A stretch of 64,000 nucleotides of DNA from Morella rubra (taxonomy: Eukaryota; Streptophyta; Magnoliopsida; Fagales; Myricaceae), in contig CM025853.1 in NCBI GenBank assembly GCA_003952965.2, forward strand, positions 20,503,603 through 20,567,602. The letters run 5' to 3'. Position numbers and translations under genes: made by a program. Position 1 is the first letter of the stretch, and each line of letters begins with the position of its first letter. Shown one piece after another: positions 1 to 11,515 of this stretch. The notes under the pieces are model-generated. The model worked only from the letters and a program-made list of their open reading frames with translations, was not told the DNA's origin and ran no database searches.

Positions 1-640
1 CCCACCCTGCCAAATTCAGCAATGCCACCGTCACAAACTAACCCAACTTTGTCAGGAGCCTCATTGCCACCTGTATCAAGCACCCAACCATCTCTCTCTG
101 GGGCCTCATTGCCACCTGTTTCAGGCTCTCCCACCTTGCCAAATTCAGCAATGCCACCTTCACAAGCTAACCCAACTTTGTCCGGAGCTAACCCAACTTT
201 GTCCGGAGTCTCTTTGCCACCTGTGTCAGGCACCCAACCATCTATTTCTGGGGCCTCGTTGCCGCCTGTTTCAGGCTCTCCCACCTGCCAAATTCGGCAA
301 TGCCACCTTCGCAACTAACCCAACTTTGTCGGAGCCTCATTGCCACCTGTGTCAGGTCCGCCACCTGTTTCAGGCTCTCCCACCTGCCAAATTCAGCAAT
401 GCCACCATCGCAGACTAACCCTTTGTCCGGGACCTCATTGCCACCCATATCAAGCACCCAACCATCTCTCTCTGGGGCCTTGTTGCCTCCTGTTTCAGGC
501 TCTCCCACTCTGCCAAATTCAGCAACGCCACCTTCACAAACTACCCCAACTTTGTCTGGGACCAAGTTGCCACCCTTGTCAGGCAACCAACCATCTCTCT
601 CTGGGGCCTCGTTGCCTCCACTTTCAGGCTCGTCTATCCT
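1..640 (+). repeat. Minisatellite of about 129 bp, coding
   Basis: Four to five copies begin with CCCACC-TGCCAAATTCAGCA at about 1, 130, 280, 379 and 504. The second copy contains an internal 21-bp duplication (AACCCAACTTTGTCCGGAGC at about 167 and 188). Later copies are shortened and differ by non-multiples of three, which creates the frame changes described for the overlapping gene. Confidence 0.75.
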
Positions 641-980
641 GCCACCTTCGTCGAGCGGCAGACCATCTTTCTCTGGAGGCAGATTACCTCCAGTTTCAGG
701 CTTGTCATCCCCCAATCAAAAATCGCCTTGGCAAACTGGCCCGACTTTGCCCACAGGTACTTTACCACCTTCGTCCACTGGCAAACCATATTTCTCTGGA
801 GCCACGTTACCTTCACGTTCAGGTTTTCCCACCACTCCTGCCCAGGGAAAAGGCCTGTTACCTTCAAGTCCTTCGACGTCATCTCGCACCGCCACTAATA
901 TCCCATCCAAATCAACAGTCCCCTATACTGATCACTCAAACCGATTCGTTTCTCCACCAATTGCAACTGCGAGGCCTTGA
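1..980 (+). pseudogene. 3' part of a Pro/Ser/Thr-rich tandem-repeat gene with frame shifts
   Basis: I do not recognise the family. The + strand encodes repeats of about 43 residues built from LSGASLPPVSG and PNSAMPPSQTNP blocks. Repeat units start near 1, 130, 280, 379 and 504, at spacings of 129, 150, 99 and 125 bases. The first two units read in one frame. A single base is missing near 284-290, and from about 430 to the TGA at 978-980 the same motif reads in a different frame. The last 150 residues leave the repeat and become a Ser/Thr/Pro-rich tail. The minus strand is also fairly open but has an in-frame stop near 716, so + is favoured. The composition suggests a cell-wall or secreted structural protein, but no signal peptide can be seen because the 5' end is outside the window. 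The shifts could be real decay, or repeat-induced assembly error. A frame-1 continuation to 1071 is an alternative end. Confidence 0.5.
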
Positions 981-1071
981 AGTAAATGTAAGTCGAAGAA
1001 GCAGGTCTTCATTACTCTTGCATGAAGAATCTGCCGCAGAGCTCTCGAGTCTTATATCTAAGGGATTATGA

Positions 1072-2727
1072 ACTTACACTTCCTGGGAATTGTAAATGGC
1101 TGTGTTATCTTCAATTGAAATAAGATCCATTACTTCCTTTTATCAGCTGCTTCGTTTATTCTCTGTCTCCTCTATGATTCTGATTTCAGTAGTTTTTTTA
1201 GCGAAAATTAATAACTTTTTTTATGCTTCTGGATGGGCCATGGGGTAAAAATTTGCACCTTGAAGTGCGTATATATATATATATATATATATATATAAGA
1301 GTATTATTTTAAAGGATCATAATATTTGTTTGGAAGGTTATAGTTTGTGAGAGGCATTAATTAATTGCGTCCCCTAATTACTATATTGACAGTAATTTTG
1401 ATGTCCAGCATGGAAAAAAAAGAAAGAGCTAAATTAATTAATCACAATCAAATCCTTGTAAGTTACAAAAATTGAACTTATAGTAGTAAATGATAAATAT
1501 GATAATTCTTTTTATATGATTAGACTATTACTTATAATTAATTACCATCGTCATCAAAGCCTAGACTTCGATTTAGTCTGTAACAGAGTTTATGTATTTT
1601 TATTTTTACTGAAAAAGAGTGCCACGCGTATATCTTTTTGACATCTATTCCAGTACAACAACAATAAATTTTATTTTACTAAAAAACATTAGGATAAATC
1701 AAAATATAAGAAGGTTGCATATATACGAAATAATTAATTCATGAAATCCCATTGTTGATTTGGTGATAATTCATAGAGAATAAGCAAGAAAATAAATAAA
1801 TAAAATTGTGTGAAGGAGGGTTTTTAAAATTAGAAGAAAAAAAAAATTTTAAATCCAAGCATATAACCATGGGGGGTCTAAAGTACGGTACGGCCGATAA
1901 GAAGATCATCCCAAAAAAAGGGACCGAAAAGTGCACATTTTTCATGTTGTAGTTAGTGCCTTGGGATTTCCTTTTTTTATTTCTTTTATCTACAACTTGT
2001 CTCCAGTTATATTTGTCCAGACATGCACGTACGTACGCTAGGGGAAGCTGCAATTAAAATTAAGAACAGATCATGGTTTAATATTCTTCAATACCCCCCA
2101 CAAAGCACACACATCATGTTTGCGACGGCCAACCGGTCCATTTCTTCAAGTCTTTCATATAATCATATTGTGTTGATCGCAAACCATAATATAAATAATT
2201 TTTTATTTGGCTAATTTGGGAGGGCCTGGAGCGGCCCCCTAGCTAGAGCTTCCGAGCCGCTGCCTCCCTCACCAGGAATTGGTTTGAAGATAGCTAGCAT
2301 GGGGTACTTCTAGCCTTTTATTGTTCCCAGTGAGTTTTTGGGTAATTCGAATGCTTACGTGTGTAAATAATCAAATCTAAACTCGCTCCGCTAGTTTTGT
2401 GTAAAACCGTAGTCTAATGTCAAAAATCGCCCAATCCTCACCTACACCATTTCCTTCTTTCAGTCGAAAATGACGGGATATATAAAGTGATTTTATTTTT
2501 GGAGGGCCGTCCCCTATTCAGGAATTACATGACGGATGATAGGAATTTCGGAACGGATGACTGGATTACTCTATGTTTAGTCAATTGGCATATTCGTGAA
2601 AGTCAAAAAGGGGCATTTTTGTCCATTTAGCTGTTTTTAGAAGAAAGAGGAATGGGTAGTTGTTCTGTGATACTCTCATGCGTAGATTGGTTCAATGAAA
2701 TGGGTTTTCGTTATTGAGTACCATATA
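1072..2727. other. AT-rich intergenic spacer
   Basis: No supported gene. It contains a (TA)n microsatellite at 1270-1297 and short ORFs without recognisable domains. A GC-richer patch near 2215-2275 stands out from the AT-rich background but I cannot assign it. Confidence 0.6.
1270..1297. repeat. (TA)n microsatellite
   Basis: Uninterrupted TA dinucleotide tract of about 14 units in intergenic DNA. Confidence 0.9.
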
Positions 2728-3963
2728 TGTGAAAGATTCGCAACGGAAAATCTGGATCGTTGAAATCTAGCAACCCAAGTGTTCTACGTTCTTCAGATCC
2801 ACACACACAGTTCTTGAGAGAGAAGTAGAGAGAGAATTTTTAGAGAGAGAACTATTCTCTGAAAAATGACTTCTTTTCAAATGAAATTCTAAGCTATTTA
2901 TAATGGCTTAACTCAAAACTTCTCCTGTGCTTATGCGTGGGATCTTTAGGGATCTCAAATCTCAACCGTAGGATTAATTATAAAAAACTCTTTTTCATTA
3001 ACTCTCTTATATTTTGTATTCCGAATTTATAAACTTCTATGAATTGTGATTATGTCCATTAAAATATCACAATTGACCCTCGAGAAAATGAGACTATTTT
3101 TTGTGAAATCCTTTTTGCTAACAATTGTTTGTTTATTTATCCTTCCACCATATTATATTCTACATGAGCTAATAGGACTAGGAATAATAGCACCGATTAA
3201 GTCTCTAGCTCATATAATTCTTAATTCACAATCTGTAATTGTTGGACTCTCAATTGTTTCAAAAAAATTTCACAAATAAATATATATTAATTTCGAAAAA
3301 AACATTTTACAAAATCCACTGCCAGTGATTTCTTTTCAAATCCAATTCTATACAAATATACTATCTCACAAAGAGACTGATAGATTCATTGTTAAGCATT
3401 TACACGAACTCATTTATCATATACAAGACCTAACGTTGTCTGAAATATTTGACCTAGAAAGATCATCACTAAATGATTTTGTCAAAGCACAAGTATACAA
3501 CAAACAAACTTGTATAAACCTCTTAGGTCTAAGGATACAATAAACTAATTGTGCTAAATACTTCTCAACATTAGTGATCACTGCCATAAGGTATTCATAT
3601 TTGATCTCATTCAGTATATGTACTCTTACAGTGCACCCACTCGTCTGCTTAAGGTCACTACCATCAATGACGGAGTCCATCATCCTATTAAATAGAGGCA
3701 CAATGAGTGTAGACCTATTTGTATATAAGTATGTACCTCAGTCTAGAACAAGTCAAGTGAATAAGGAACCGAAAAGTCATACTTCCCCGCCTTTTGATTC
3801 ATTAATCATTGGCATGACTTTTTTACAATTTCCCTTAACAATATAACTATGTAACATCTCATGTTACAACATTATACTCAATAATAATAAATCATATGAT
3901 AATAAAAGAAATAATTATCTCATAATTATTCTGATAATTGGTTTTGAGGGCATATTTCCTACA
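2728..3963 (-). mobile_element. Decayed LTR of a Copia-type retrotransposon (solo LTR or 5' LTR fragment)
   Basis: Read on the minus strand, the segment begins TGTAGGAAATATGCCCTC at 3963 and ends TCTTTCACA at 2728, giving the TG...CA ends of an LTR of about 1.24 kb. The start resembles Copia LTR starts common in eudicots. No matching 5-bp target duplication is visible (ATATA on the left, ATCTT on the right). Directly beyond the 2728 end, the minus strand reads TATATGGTACTCA, which might be a decayed tRNA-Met primer site, so this could be a truncated element and not a solo LTR. No pol sequence lies nearby. Short ORFs inside it are not genes. Confidence 0.5.
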
Positions 3964-4972
3964 ATCTTCTCGATAGAAGACCAGATCTAATCGTTTCTCT
4001 GTTGCTTCTTTTCTCCTTCAAGATCTAGTTCTCCAAGAAAGTTCTTGATGGTCTTTGCTCCCTTGTTTCTAAAAGAACCTTTGAGTATACTGTAGATGTT
4101 CGAGTAAATCAAACCTGAAGGTTTCTTCTCTTTGATCATCATACACTCGATTTCATCATGTGACTGGAGCTTTCAGAGGTTCTGGAAGACTGATTGCTGG
4201 AGTTTTCAGCAGTGGGTGTTGATTGCACAAAGCTTGTGTGGAAAGATCAACCCAATGAGAATCTTGTTTTCAAACGGTTATGGAGTTTTATGTCCCTGCA
4301 ATGTGTAGATCTGAATTGAGGCAATTTGGGTAAGATATACTGTGTTTAGATTAGCTAGGTTAGCGTAATCTCTTGATCACTGTGAAATCAAGTTTGAAAA
4401 TAGTGGATTTAAAAATCGGCTTTGACTCAGAGAGTTTTTCTCTTTTGAAGAAGTTCTTCAAGAGGGTTTCTCTTCATCACCAAATCTTGTGTCAAGTGTG
4501 TGATTGAATTTTCTTTGATTTGATTGTTATCATTTAACCTTTCTTATGTTAGTGTTCATAGAATATCAATCTTGCTGATATTGAATCTTCTGTTCAAAGA
4601 AGCTTGAAGACAGAGGTATAAGTGTATTTGATTAGATTTGATATATCTAATCTTGGAAGTATTGATAAATTGATTGTGTATCAATTTAGTTTGTGAATAT
4701 GTAAATTTCGTAAACTGTAGTCTCTTTGGAGTTGTTTATAGTTAGTTCAAAATTATTTTGTATTTTACAGATTGGTCATACCATTTTTTACTGATTTGTT
4801 CTTACGTGTTTTTTGGATATTGTTGAGTTTTTGAATATTGAAAACATTGTATTTGTATTTGTATTGATTTTACATAGGATAGGTTTTAGATTTAAAAAGA
4901 TATTTGAGAATTTTTAAATATACATATTCACTCCCTCTAGATATTTTGCACATTATTTGGATCTAAATTAGG
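3964..4972. other. Unassigned spacer next to the LTR
   Basis: No coding region. The text is moderately rich in TTCTTCTCT and AAATCAAGTTTG-like stretches that resemble untranslated leaders of LTR elements, but I find no element ends or protein domains. Confidence 0.35.
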
Positions 4973-5240
4973 CTGTTCACTCTATGGTGGGATAAACTCC
5001 CTTTACCGCTTTTCGCCCTTCGATTTGCTCTTCCCCTTCGAGGAATTTACTGAGGTAGTTATTATTAGAGGAGAAGCGTTCATCGCTTCGCTTGTTGCAT
5101 CTGCTCGCAAGCCATATAAATGCTTGCTTATGCCCCCCTAAGCTTCGAAGAGCGAGGCTAGAAATGGGGTTAGGGAGAGGACCCCTCACGGCCCCCTTTT
5201 CCTACTACCAGCAAGCAAATGAAATTCAAATGTCTCGTTC
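4973..5240. other. GC-richer block, possible organelle-derived (mitochondrial) insert
   Basis: This block is clearly GC-richer than its flanks, with sharp edges. It carries stretches such as GAGAAGCGTTCATCGCTTCG and GCCCCCCTAAGCTTCGAAGA, whose style resembles plant mitochondrial intergenic DNA. No organelle gene is recognisable. The assignment is by composition only. Confidence 0.3.
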
Positions 5241-8200
5241 CTGAAATTTAACTCTCTTTCTCTTGTCGAATGCTTCCTTCATTCAATCTAAGACTTTCCG
5301 TCTTTAAAAATAAAATTCAATTCAAAAAACAGACTATTTTATGTACTTTATGTTTTAAAAACAATAATTTATTATATTACGACAAATATATTATTAGGCT
5401 ATTACATATGTTTTTTTTAATTTATCTTAAATTGATATTAAGAATCAAGTTTACTAATCATATGAGATTACAAAATAGTGTATCAAATATTGAAAAGTGT
5501 TTTTCAATAAACATGTCTTGAGATAGCAACCAAACATTGAAAACAATGTTACTTTAGTGAAATAAAACTCACTTGAAACTACTTTACATTATAAATAACT
5601 TTACGTCAAAACAAACGGAGCCTAAACTTGGTCACTCTTCTTTCTTTTCTTTCCTCGCGGACTCCAGCAGCTTGGGTTGCGTTTCTACTGTATTTTTTGC
5701 ACTTGACTGGAAGAGTAATCTTCAATTCGCCCGGCCTGCGCGGGTGACTTGCTTATGATCTTGTGTGACAACACTCCAAAGCGTGTGGCTCTTCCAGACG
5801 GGCAGCTATGCGACAACACGTTGTTGTCATGTACGTGTTCTAGTGGGATAAATAGCTCTTTATAATTTTATAAATCTTGAAATACAAATATATATAATAT
5901 TGAAGTAGAATAAAAATTATACTTAGTAGCACTTTGAAGGATTAGATCCTTTCTAATTTACTATCTAAGGAGCACTAAATTGGAGAGATAATTATTCCAC
6001 TTTGGAACGATCTTCATGAAATAACAAGAAATTAGAAGTCTTATAAAAGAAGTATGTCTAGCCGCATTCTTTATAAAAGTACGTTTGAGGAGAAGGAATG
6101 AGAATTATTGTGCCCACTCTGATCTCATTTTTTTGGTGAAAGATTCAAAGAAAAATAGGAGTATTTTTTAAAAAAAGTATTAGATTTTTATGTGAAAATG
6201 TGTTAGAGATCCTATTAATTTTTTTGAGATTTTTTGGATATTTAGTTCTAAATTTTTTACTTTCAAAATATTTCTTAAAAAATAGTGAATATTTGTTATA
6301 TTCCCTTCTATGACTCTGTCCCCCGCCTTCTCCTTTTAGACTTCAATCTTGACTCCGCCATGTGTCCAAGTTCATTTTGTTTTTGTAACTTAGTGGTCAT
6401 GTTTAGAGAGGGTAACAGTATTAGCGAGAGCGGTTTCCTCTCTAAACACTATCACTACCGCTCTTTAGTGAGCTATTTTTTGCTACTACTACCATCTCTG
6501 CTAGTGGCGGAAACTGATAGAGAGGGAGATACAGGTAAAGAGGGACAAGAGACAAGAAAATGAGAAAGTGTATTAAACAAGAGCTTGTTTGATTAATAAG
6601 AGTTAATGATAATCAAAATGACATCATTTAAATTTTCAATTAATAATATTTTTCACTCTAAACTACCAAATATTGAAACATTAAACCTTTAAATTCTCAA
6701 TTAATAGTATTTTTCATCCTACACTACCAAATAACATTGAGCATTTAAATTGTAGATAATGTTAAAGCTCATCTAATTAGGTGGTCAAGAACAGAGCTGG
6801 GCCAAAAACTGGCTTTTTAAGGCTTTTTTTTTTTTTTTTTTTTTTTTTTGGCATTTTGGCTGATCCCCGTATGAATACTATCTGGAAGGATGACAGTCTT
6901 TAGTGTAGAAGGTGTGTTTGGGCTGGGCTGGGCCTTAAACTCTGTATTCTAACAAATGTCTCATGAACGTGACCCTATGTGCCTTGTGTATTGGTCATCC
7001 TATATTGTTGACCGAAACTCAGGAGAATAATACTCCAAAGTACCGAATATACTTCACTTTGGAATATATTATTCTACAATAGTCAAACCACCTAATTAAT
7101 TACTGCTATAATATACACCATATTTCTCACGTGAAACTGGAATAATTTTTATAATAATAAAAAATTTGAAAAAAATAAAATGATTAAAATATACTTTATA
7201 CCCTTTAACTATCTTATTTTTTAAAAAAAAAAATCGCACCCCAAACTATCCCTATATTTATATTTTGCAGGCCTTTCAGATTTTATGATTGAAAAAAAGA
7301 AAGTAAATAATCTAGCTTCAAGAGGTGGATATGGTAGAAGTAGGTAGGCCTTTAATGATTTAATGATCTCTCTCTTATGTACGTTTGTAAAAATATATTA
7401 CGATATAATATATTCAATAAAATTCATGAAATTAATATCTAAAATTTTAAAAAATTATATACAAATACTAATAACTTTTACATAACTTTTAATAACTTTT
7501 CTTCAAATCTAATATTTTTTTATTAAAAAAATTACATCAAATCATCTATTTTTACACCTTTTTACAACTCTAATAAAAATTAAATATCTTAAAATTTTTT
7601 ATTAACTTTTACACAAAATTTATAAAATTCTAATCCATATAAATATTTACACTTCTATGATAAAAATTCTATAAATTTTAAAATCGAAAACGAACATTTT
7701 AAATTGGCCTTTCTATGAGCGTCCCTAGTTGCTCACCAACTCTGTTGGTTGTGCCTGTAGTTGTGCATTAATATTATTGGACACGAGCATTAATGTTATT
7801 GGACGCCGTGTCGTAAAGTATTGGGAGCTCAATTTATTTTGCTGGAAGGAGTTGAAACTGACATTCTCCGGTCTGTTTCGGTTTTGAAGAGGGATTTTAC
7901 AGCACTATCAACGACACTTTAATTATATGTCCAATATATATCAATAAAAATTAAATAGGTTATTTTATTTTTAACTTTTAATATTATCAATTTTTATTAT
8001 ATTTTACTTCTCAACTATTAATATTATACACTTTACATCATTCTTTATTCATTTAAATGAAAATTGATATTTTTTACCGGTAAAATGATGACTATTCCCT
8101 TACCCAACATCTAAGAGCAAAAAGATGTGGAGATACAATTATCATTCCACTGAAAAAAATATATATAGTAATTTTTCTCTAAATTAACAATAAAAGGTCC

Positions 8201-9109
8201 AAAATATAAAGAATTTATAATTAAAGGATGAAATATAACGAAATCAATAATTTTGAATGTAAAATATTATAAACTCAATAATTAATGGACGAAAAATTGT
8301 AGTTTATCTCAATATAATAAAGATGTAAGCTTTTAAAGTTTGTGTGAGGGATCAAAAGCTCAACCATTTTAAATTTTGTTCTCTCTATCTCTTTTATTTT
8401 AAATTTTGTTCTCTTTATCTCTTTTATTTTCTTTTTTATATGTTAATTAATAAATCAGGAAGAACAATATAAGATCTATAAAGAAAAAAAAAAAGAGGTG
8501 GGGGGTTGAAATGCGTAATTTTGTGGCCATAAATGAAAGTGGGTCTAGGCTGTAGTCCAATGTGGATTGTGTTGGATCTTTGCCAGCCTACATTCAATTA
8601 AATCACACCATGTCACCAAATCCCCACATGACTTTCCAGAATTCTAGTCAGTTTAATGTGGATCTTAACGTCTGTCAAATATTGATTTTGGTGACTCTAA
8701 GAACCCTTCCGTCCTCTCGTTTCAAATTTTGTGTCCGCAATAACTGAAGATTTTGTATTCTCCATTATAGGCTTAAGCTCTCTAAACTCACTGCTGATTC
8801 TTTAGGTCCTTCTTTTTGTAACTTCTAACTCTAGTGTCCTTTGTGTTTTTAATATATAAATTTAGTCGTTTCATTAAAAAAAAAATATTGATTTCTATTG
8901 CACCAACCAATTGAACTTTTAATTTGTTTGCGAGGTAGGCCAGAGTGTGAATTTCTTTAAGGCAACAAAAGGTCCGAGGCTATCATTGCTTCCAGGAAAA
9001 AAAGTTACGAAAAGCAGTAAATCAAGTGGGAAAAAATTTCGGTGTACTCTTAGTCAAGTCAGTATATTTTTAGACTTGACCTTATCCACGTGAGCCCGCT
9101 GCACCAAAG
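5241..9109. other. AT-rich intergenic spacer with small duplications
   Basis: No supported gene. Local direct repeats are visible: a 61-bp unit at about 6629 and 6690 (CAATTAATA-TATTTTTCA core), and a 29-bp unit at about 8367 and 8396 (TTTTAAATTTTGTTCTCT core). A poly-T tract lies at about 6826-6850. Short ORFs (for example 6285-6563) have no recognisable domain. Confidence 0.5.
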
Positions 9110-9408
9110 TCTTTAGGGAAAAAAAAATTACACTGTATAATTATTGCATTTTTTTGCAATTATGCCCTGTACTAAACTGGACACGTTGTATTTGAAATTA
9201 CCAATTTATTTACATTTTACATGTCGCGCTGAATTTCAACTTTAAAATTAATATAAACAAATGTGATACATGACACAATCTTAATGAACAAATTTAAATA
9301 ATTTAATAATTAATGTGATACATTGAATGTAACGTGTCAATTTTAATAATTTAGGATGTAAATTATAAAAATAACAGTAATTACAAGTGTACAGTACAAT
9401 TTTCTTAA
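9110..9408. mobile_element. MITE-like inverted-repeat element (candidate)
   Basis: The left arm (AATTACACTGTATAATTATTG..., then GGACACGTTGTA) and the reverse complement of the right arm (AATTGTACTGTACACTTGTA..., then TTGACACGTTACA) can be aligned over about 100 bases with gaps. There is no coding capacity, and no clear target duplication was found. Confidence 0.35.
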
Positions 9409-10800
9409 GAAGTAAAATAAATAAATGATAATATCTTTAACATATAGACTGAGATCATATATATATTAGGGCTGAGGGAATATACTAATAATAATAATAA
9501 TAATAATAAAGACCTGTTGAGGAACATGTGGCGTATTCCATAACTGACATTCCACGTAAACAAATTTATGGAGTTCAATGTATGCCATCTGACTTGGTAG
9601 GGGGAAAAATTTACTAACAAAAGTTCTCCAACCCTTTTGTTAATTTATTTAATATAAGGGATCAATACAAAAATTGTATCTCTGCCCATTCGGAAGGCAG
9701 TTACATTTCAATAATCTAATTCCAAATCCGAGTATATATATATAAATAAAAATTATAATCATAATAATAAATTAAAACTATGGTATTATAAATTAACTAT
9801 ACAAAGATATTATAATTTTTATTTTTTTTTTAAAATGCATGACATGTTACATAATCATATATAGATACTTAGCATATCATGTCATCAATTACGTGTAAAA
9901 ATAGTTTATATCAAGCAGTGATTTGTTAATTCTAGAAATCCTGACAATTTTTTAAAATCTAATTAAAACCTAATAGTAATTATTAAATTTCTCTTTTTAT
10001 AAAGGCAATAATGTTAGGAATATTTAAAAATAAACCTATGGTTGTAGTTTGGTAGTAAGAATTTTACTCATACAAAAGAATATTTCAGTCTGTAGATCTT
10101 ACACCATTTAATATTATTTATATTAATGATAATACAATATAGACTTTACAATATTTAATGTATGATGTATCGAGGACAATAAATAAAAAAAATCAAAATC
10201 AGTAAATTCCAAAGAATTGAAAATAAAAATCAGTGCTAAAATCGGATACAAAATAAAATTCTGCATTAGATTCCGTTCTAGAAATCCTATCGCGGATCTC
10301 GTGCCAACTGTTGAGAATTAGGACAGGTTGGAGAACCGGATAAGCCACCTAATTACCACGCGTAAAATAAAAACGAAAACCCCAAAATTACGTCGACAAG
10401 TGAAATGATTGTGCGGCTAAAAATAGTCAAAAGGTGAACAGAACGGAAAAAGGCCCCTTAAATCTCGGGACCGTTGGGGATTTTGGCACTATCTGGTGCG
10501 ACTCGTTAACAGCTAGGCATTGCGTTTGCACGTTCTCGTTGGGCAACACTAAAGTGACACCAGTATTTGTCTCAACCACCAATGGCGGCCTTAATACGCA
10601 CCACGCACCCAATGATAGGGTTGGGCCAGCTGTGGGCCTGTGCCTTACCAGCTCTACTCCAACCGCAAGCCTATGACGATGCGTCTTCAAGACTAGAGGA
10701 CTGTTACCAATATTATGACAGCCACTCGTGACGTTAACTTAAACGATTATTTTCTTTTTATTTCTCTTATTATTGAGGATTAATTTAATTTCTCGTATTA
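9409..10800. other. Intergenic spacer leading to the SRL2-like gene
   Basis: AT-rich up to about 10290, then a GC-richer stretch (about 10300-10700) with overlapping short ORFs on both strands that show no domain. A (TAA)n-like tract lies near 9485-9510. The part nearest 10800 probably belongs to the promoter of the downstream gene. Confidence 0.45.
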
Positions 10801-10805
10801 ACGTC

Positions 10806-10806
<1 letters not shown>

Positions 10807-10836
<30 letters not shown>

Positions 10837-10905
10837 GAGGGAGAGAGGAAACAGGCCAAGGGGGCTAATTCAACCCTCCCTCCCCCTCCCCCTCCCTTTG
10901 GCACT
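10807..10905 (+). promoter_or_regulatory. (GA)n tract and C/T-rich tract upstream of the SRL2-like gene
   Basis: A (GA)n run at 10807-10831 is followed by CCCTCCCTCCCCCTCC-type sequence at 10875-10900. GA/CT tracts of this kind are common around plant transcription starts and 5' UTRs. The transcription start itself cannot be placed. An intron may interrupt the 5' UTR, because TTTTCTTAG sits just before the start codon. Confidence 0.45.
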
Positions 10906-11515
10906 ATTTGGTGGTAATCTTAATTAATCCAATTCAATGCCTTTGAATAATATTTGTATTGGATATCAAAGTATTATTTAATTTGTCAGTACTATTCGGT
11001 ACTTGGAGATTTTTTTAATAAATCTTTTGAAACCGCTTTTTTGTCCATTTTTTGGCTTCTAGGCTTGCCCAGATCGCTGTCTCGGGAACTTGGGTGTGTC
11101 TGAAAGTTGGATTTCTGATACTTGAATTTGTGGGTATGTCTTTAAATTAGAAAATTTTGGATTCGATAAGGTGAATTCATTTCTTTTCGTCTGGTTTCTT
11201 TCAGAGTTGCTACACGTAAAAATCTGCTAATTTAATCTGGATTCGGTGAAAGTCTTTGTTTCTGATTCTTATAACATTGGCAATACATTTGCGCTGGCGG
11301 AAAAACATTAGAGTCTGCTGAATTCAACTGGGGTTTTTGAACTTCTCCTGTACGCAGTTCTTGCAAGTGCCATAGGAGCACAATTCTAGCATACTTAAGT
11401 GTCAATATTTGGGTTGTTTGGTCAGGTGGGTCTTTGAGTTTTTGCCATAATCTGAACTTCGATCGTGAACTTTGATCGTGATTTTGGGAGCAGGAGGCTT
11501 GTGTTTTCTTAGACA

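Noticed and set aside
242..715. Gly/Glu-rich ORF on the minus strand
   Set aside because: It is the antisense of the + strand Pro/Ser repeat. A minus-strand stop near 716 cuts the frame, whereas the + frame stays open through the unique 3' part.
10427..10690. Overlapping ORFs on both strands upstream of the SRL2-like gene
   Set aside because: Short, no domain, mutually antisense, and located in a GC-richer promoter-proximal stretch.
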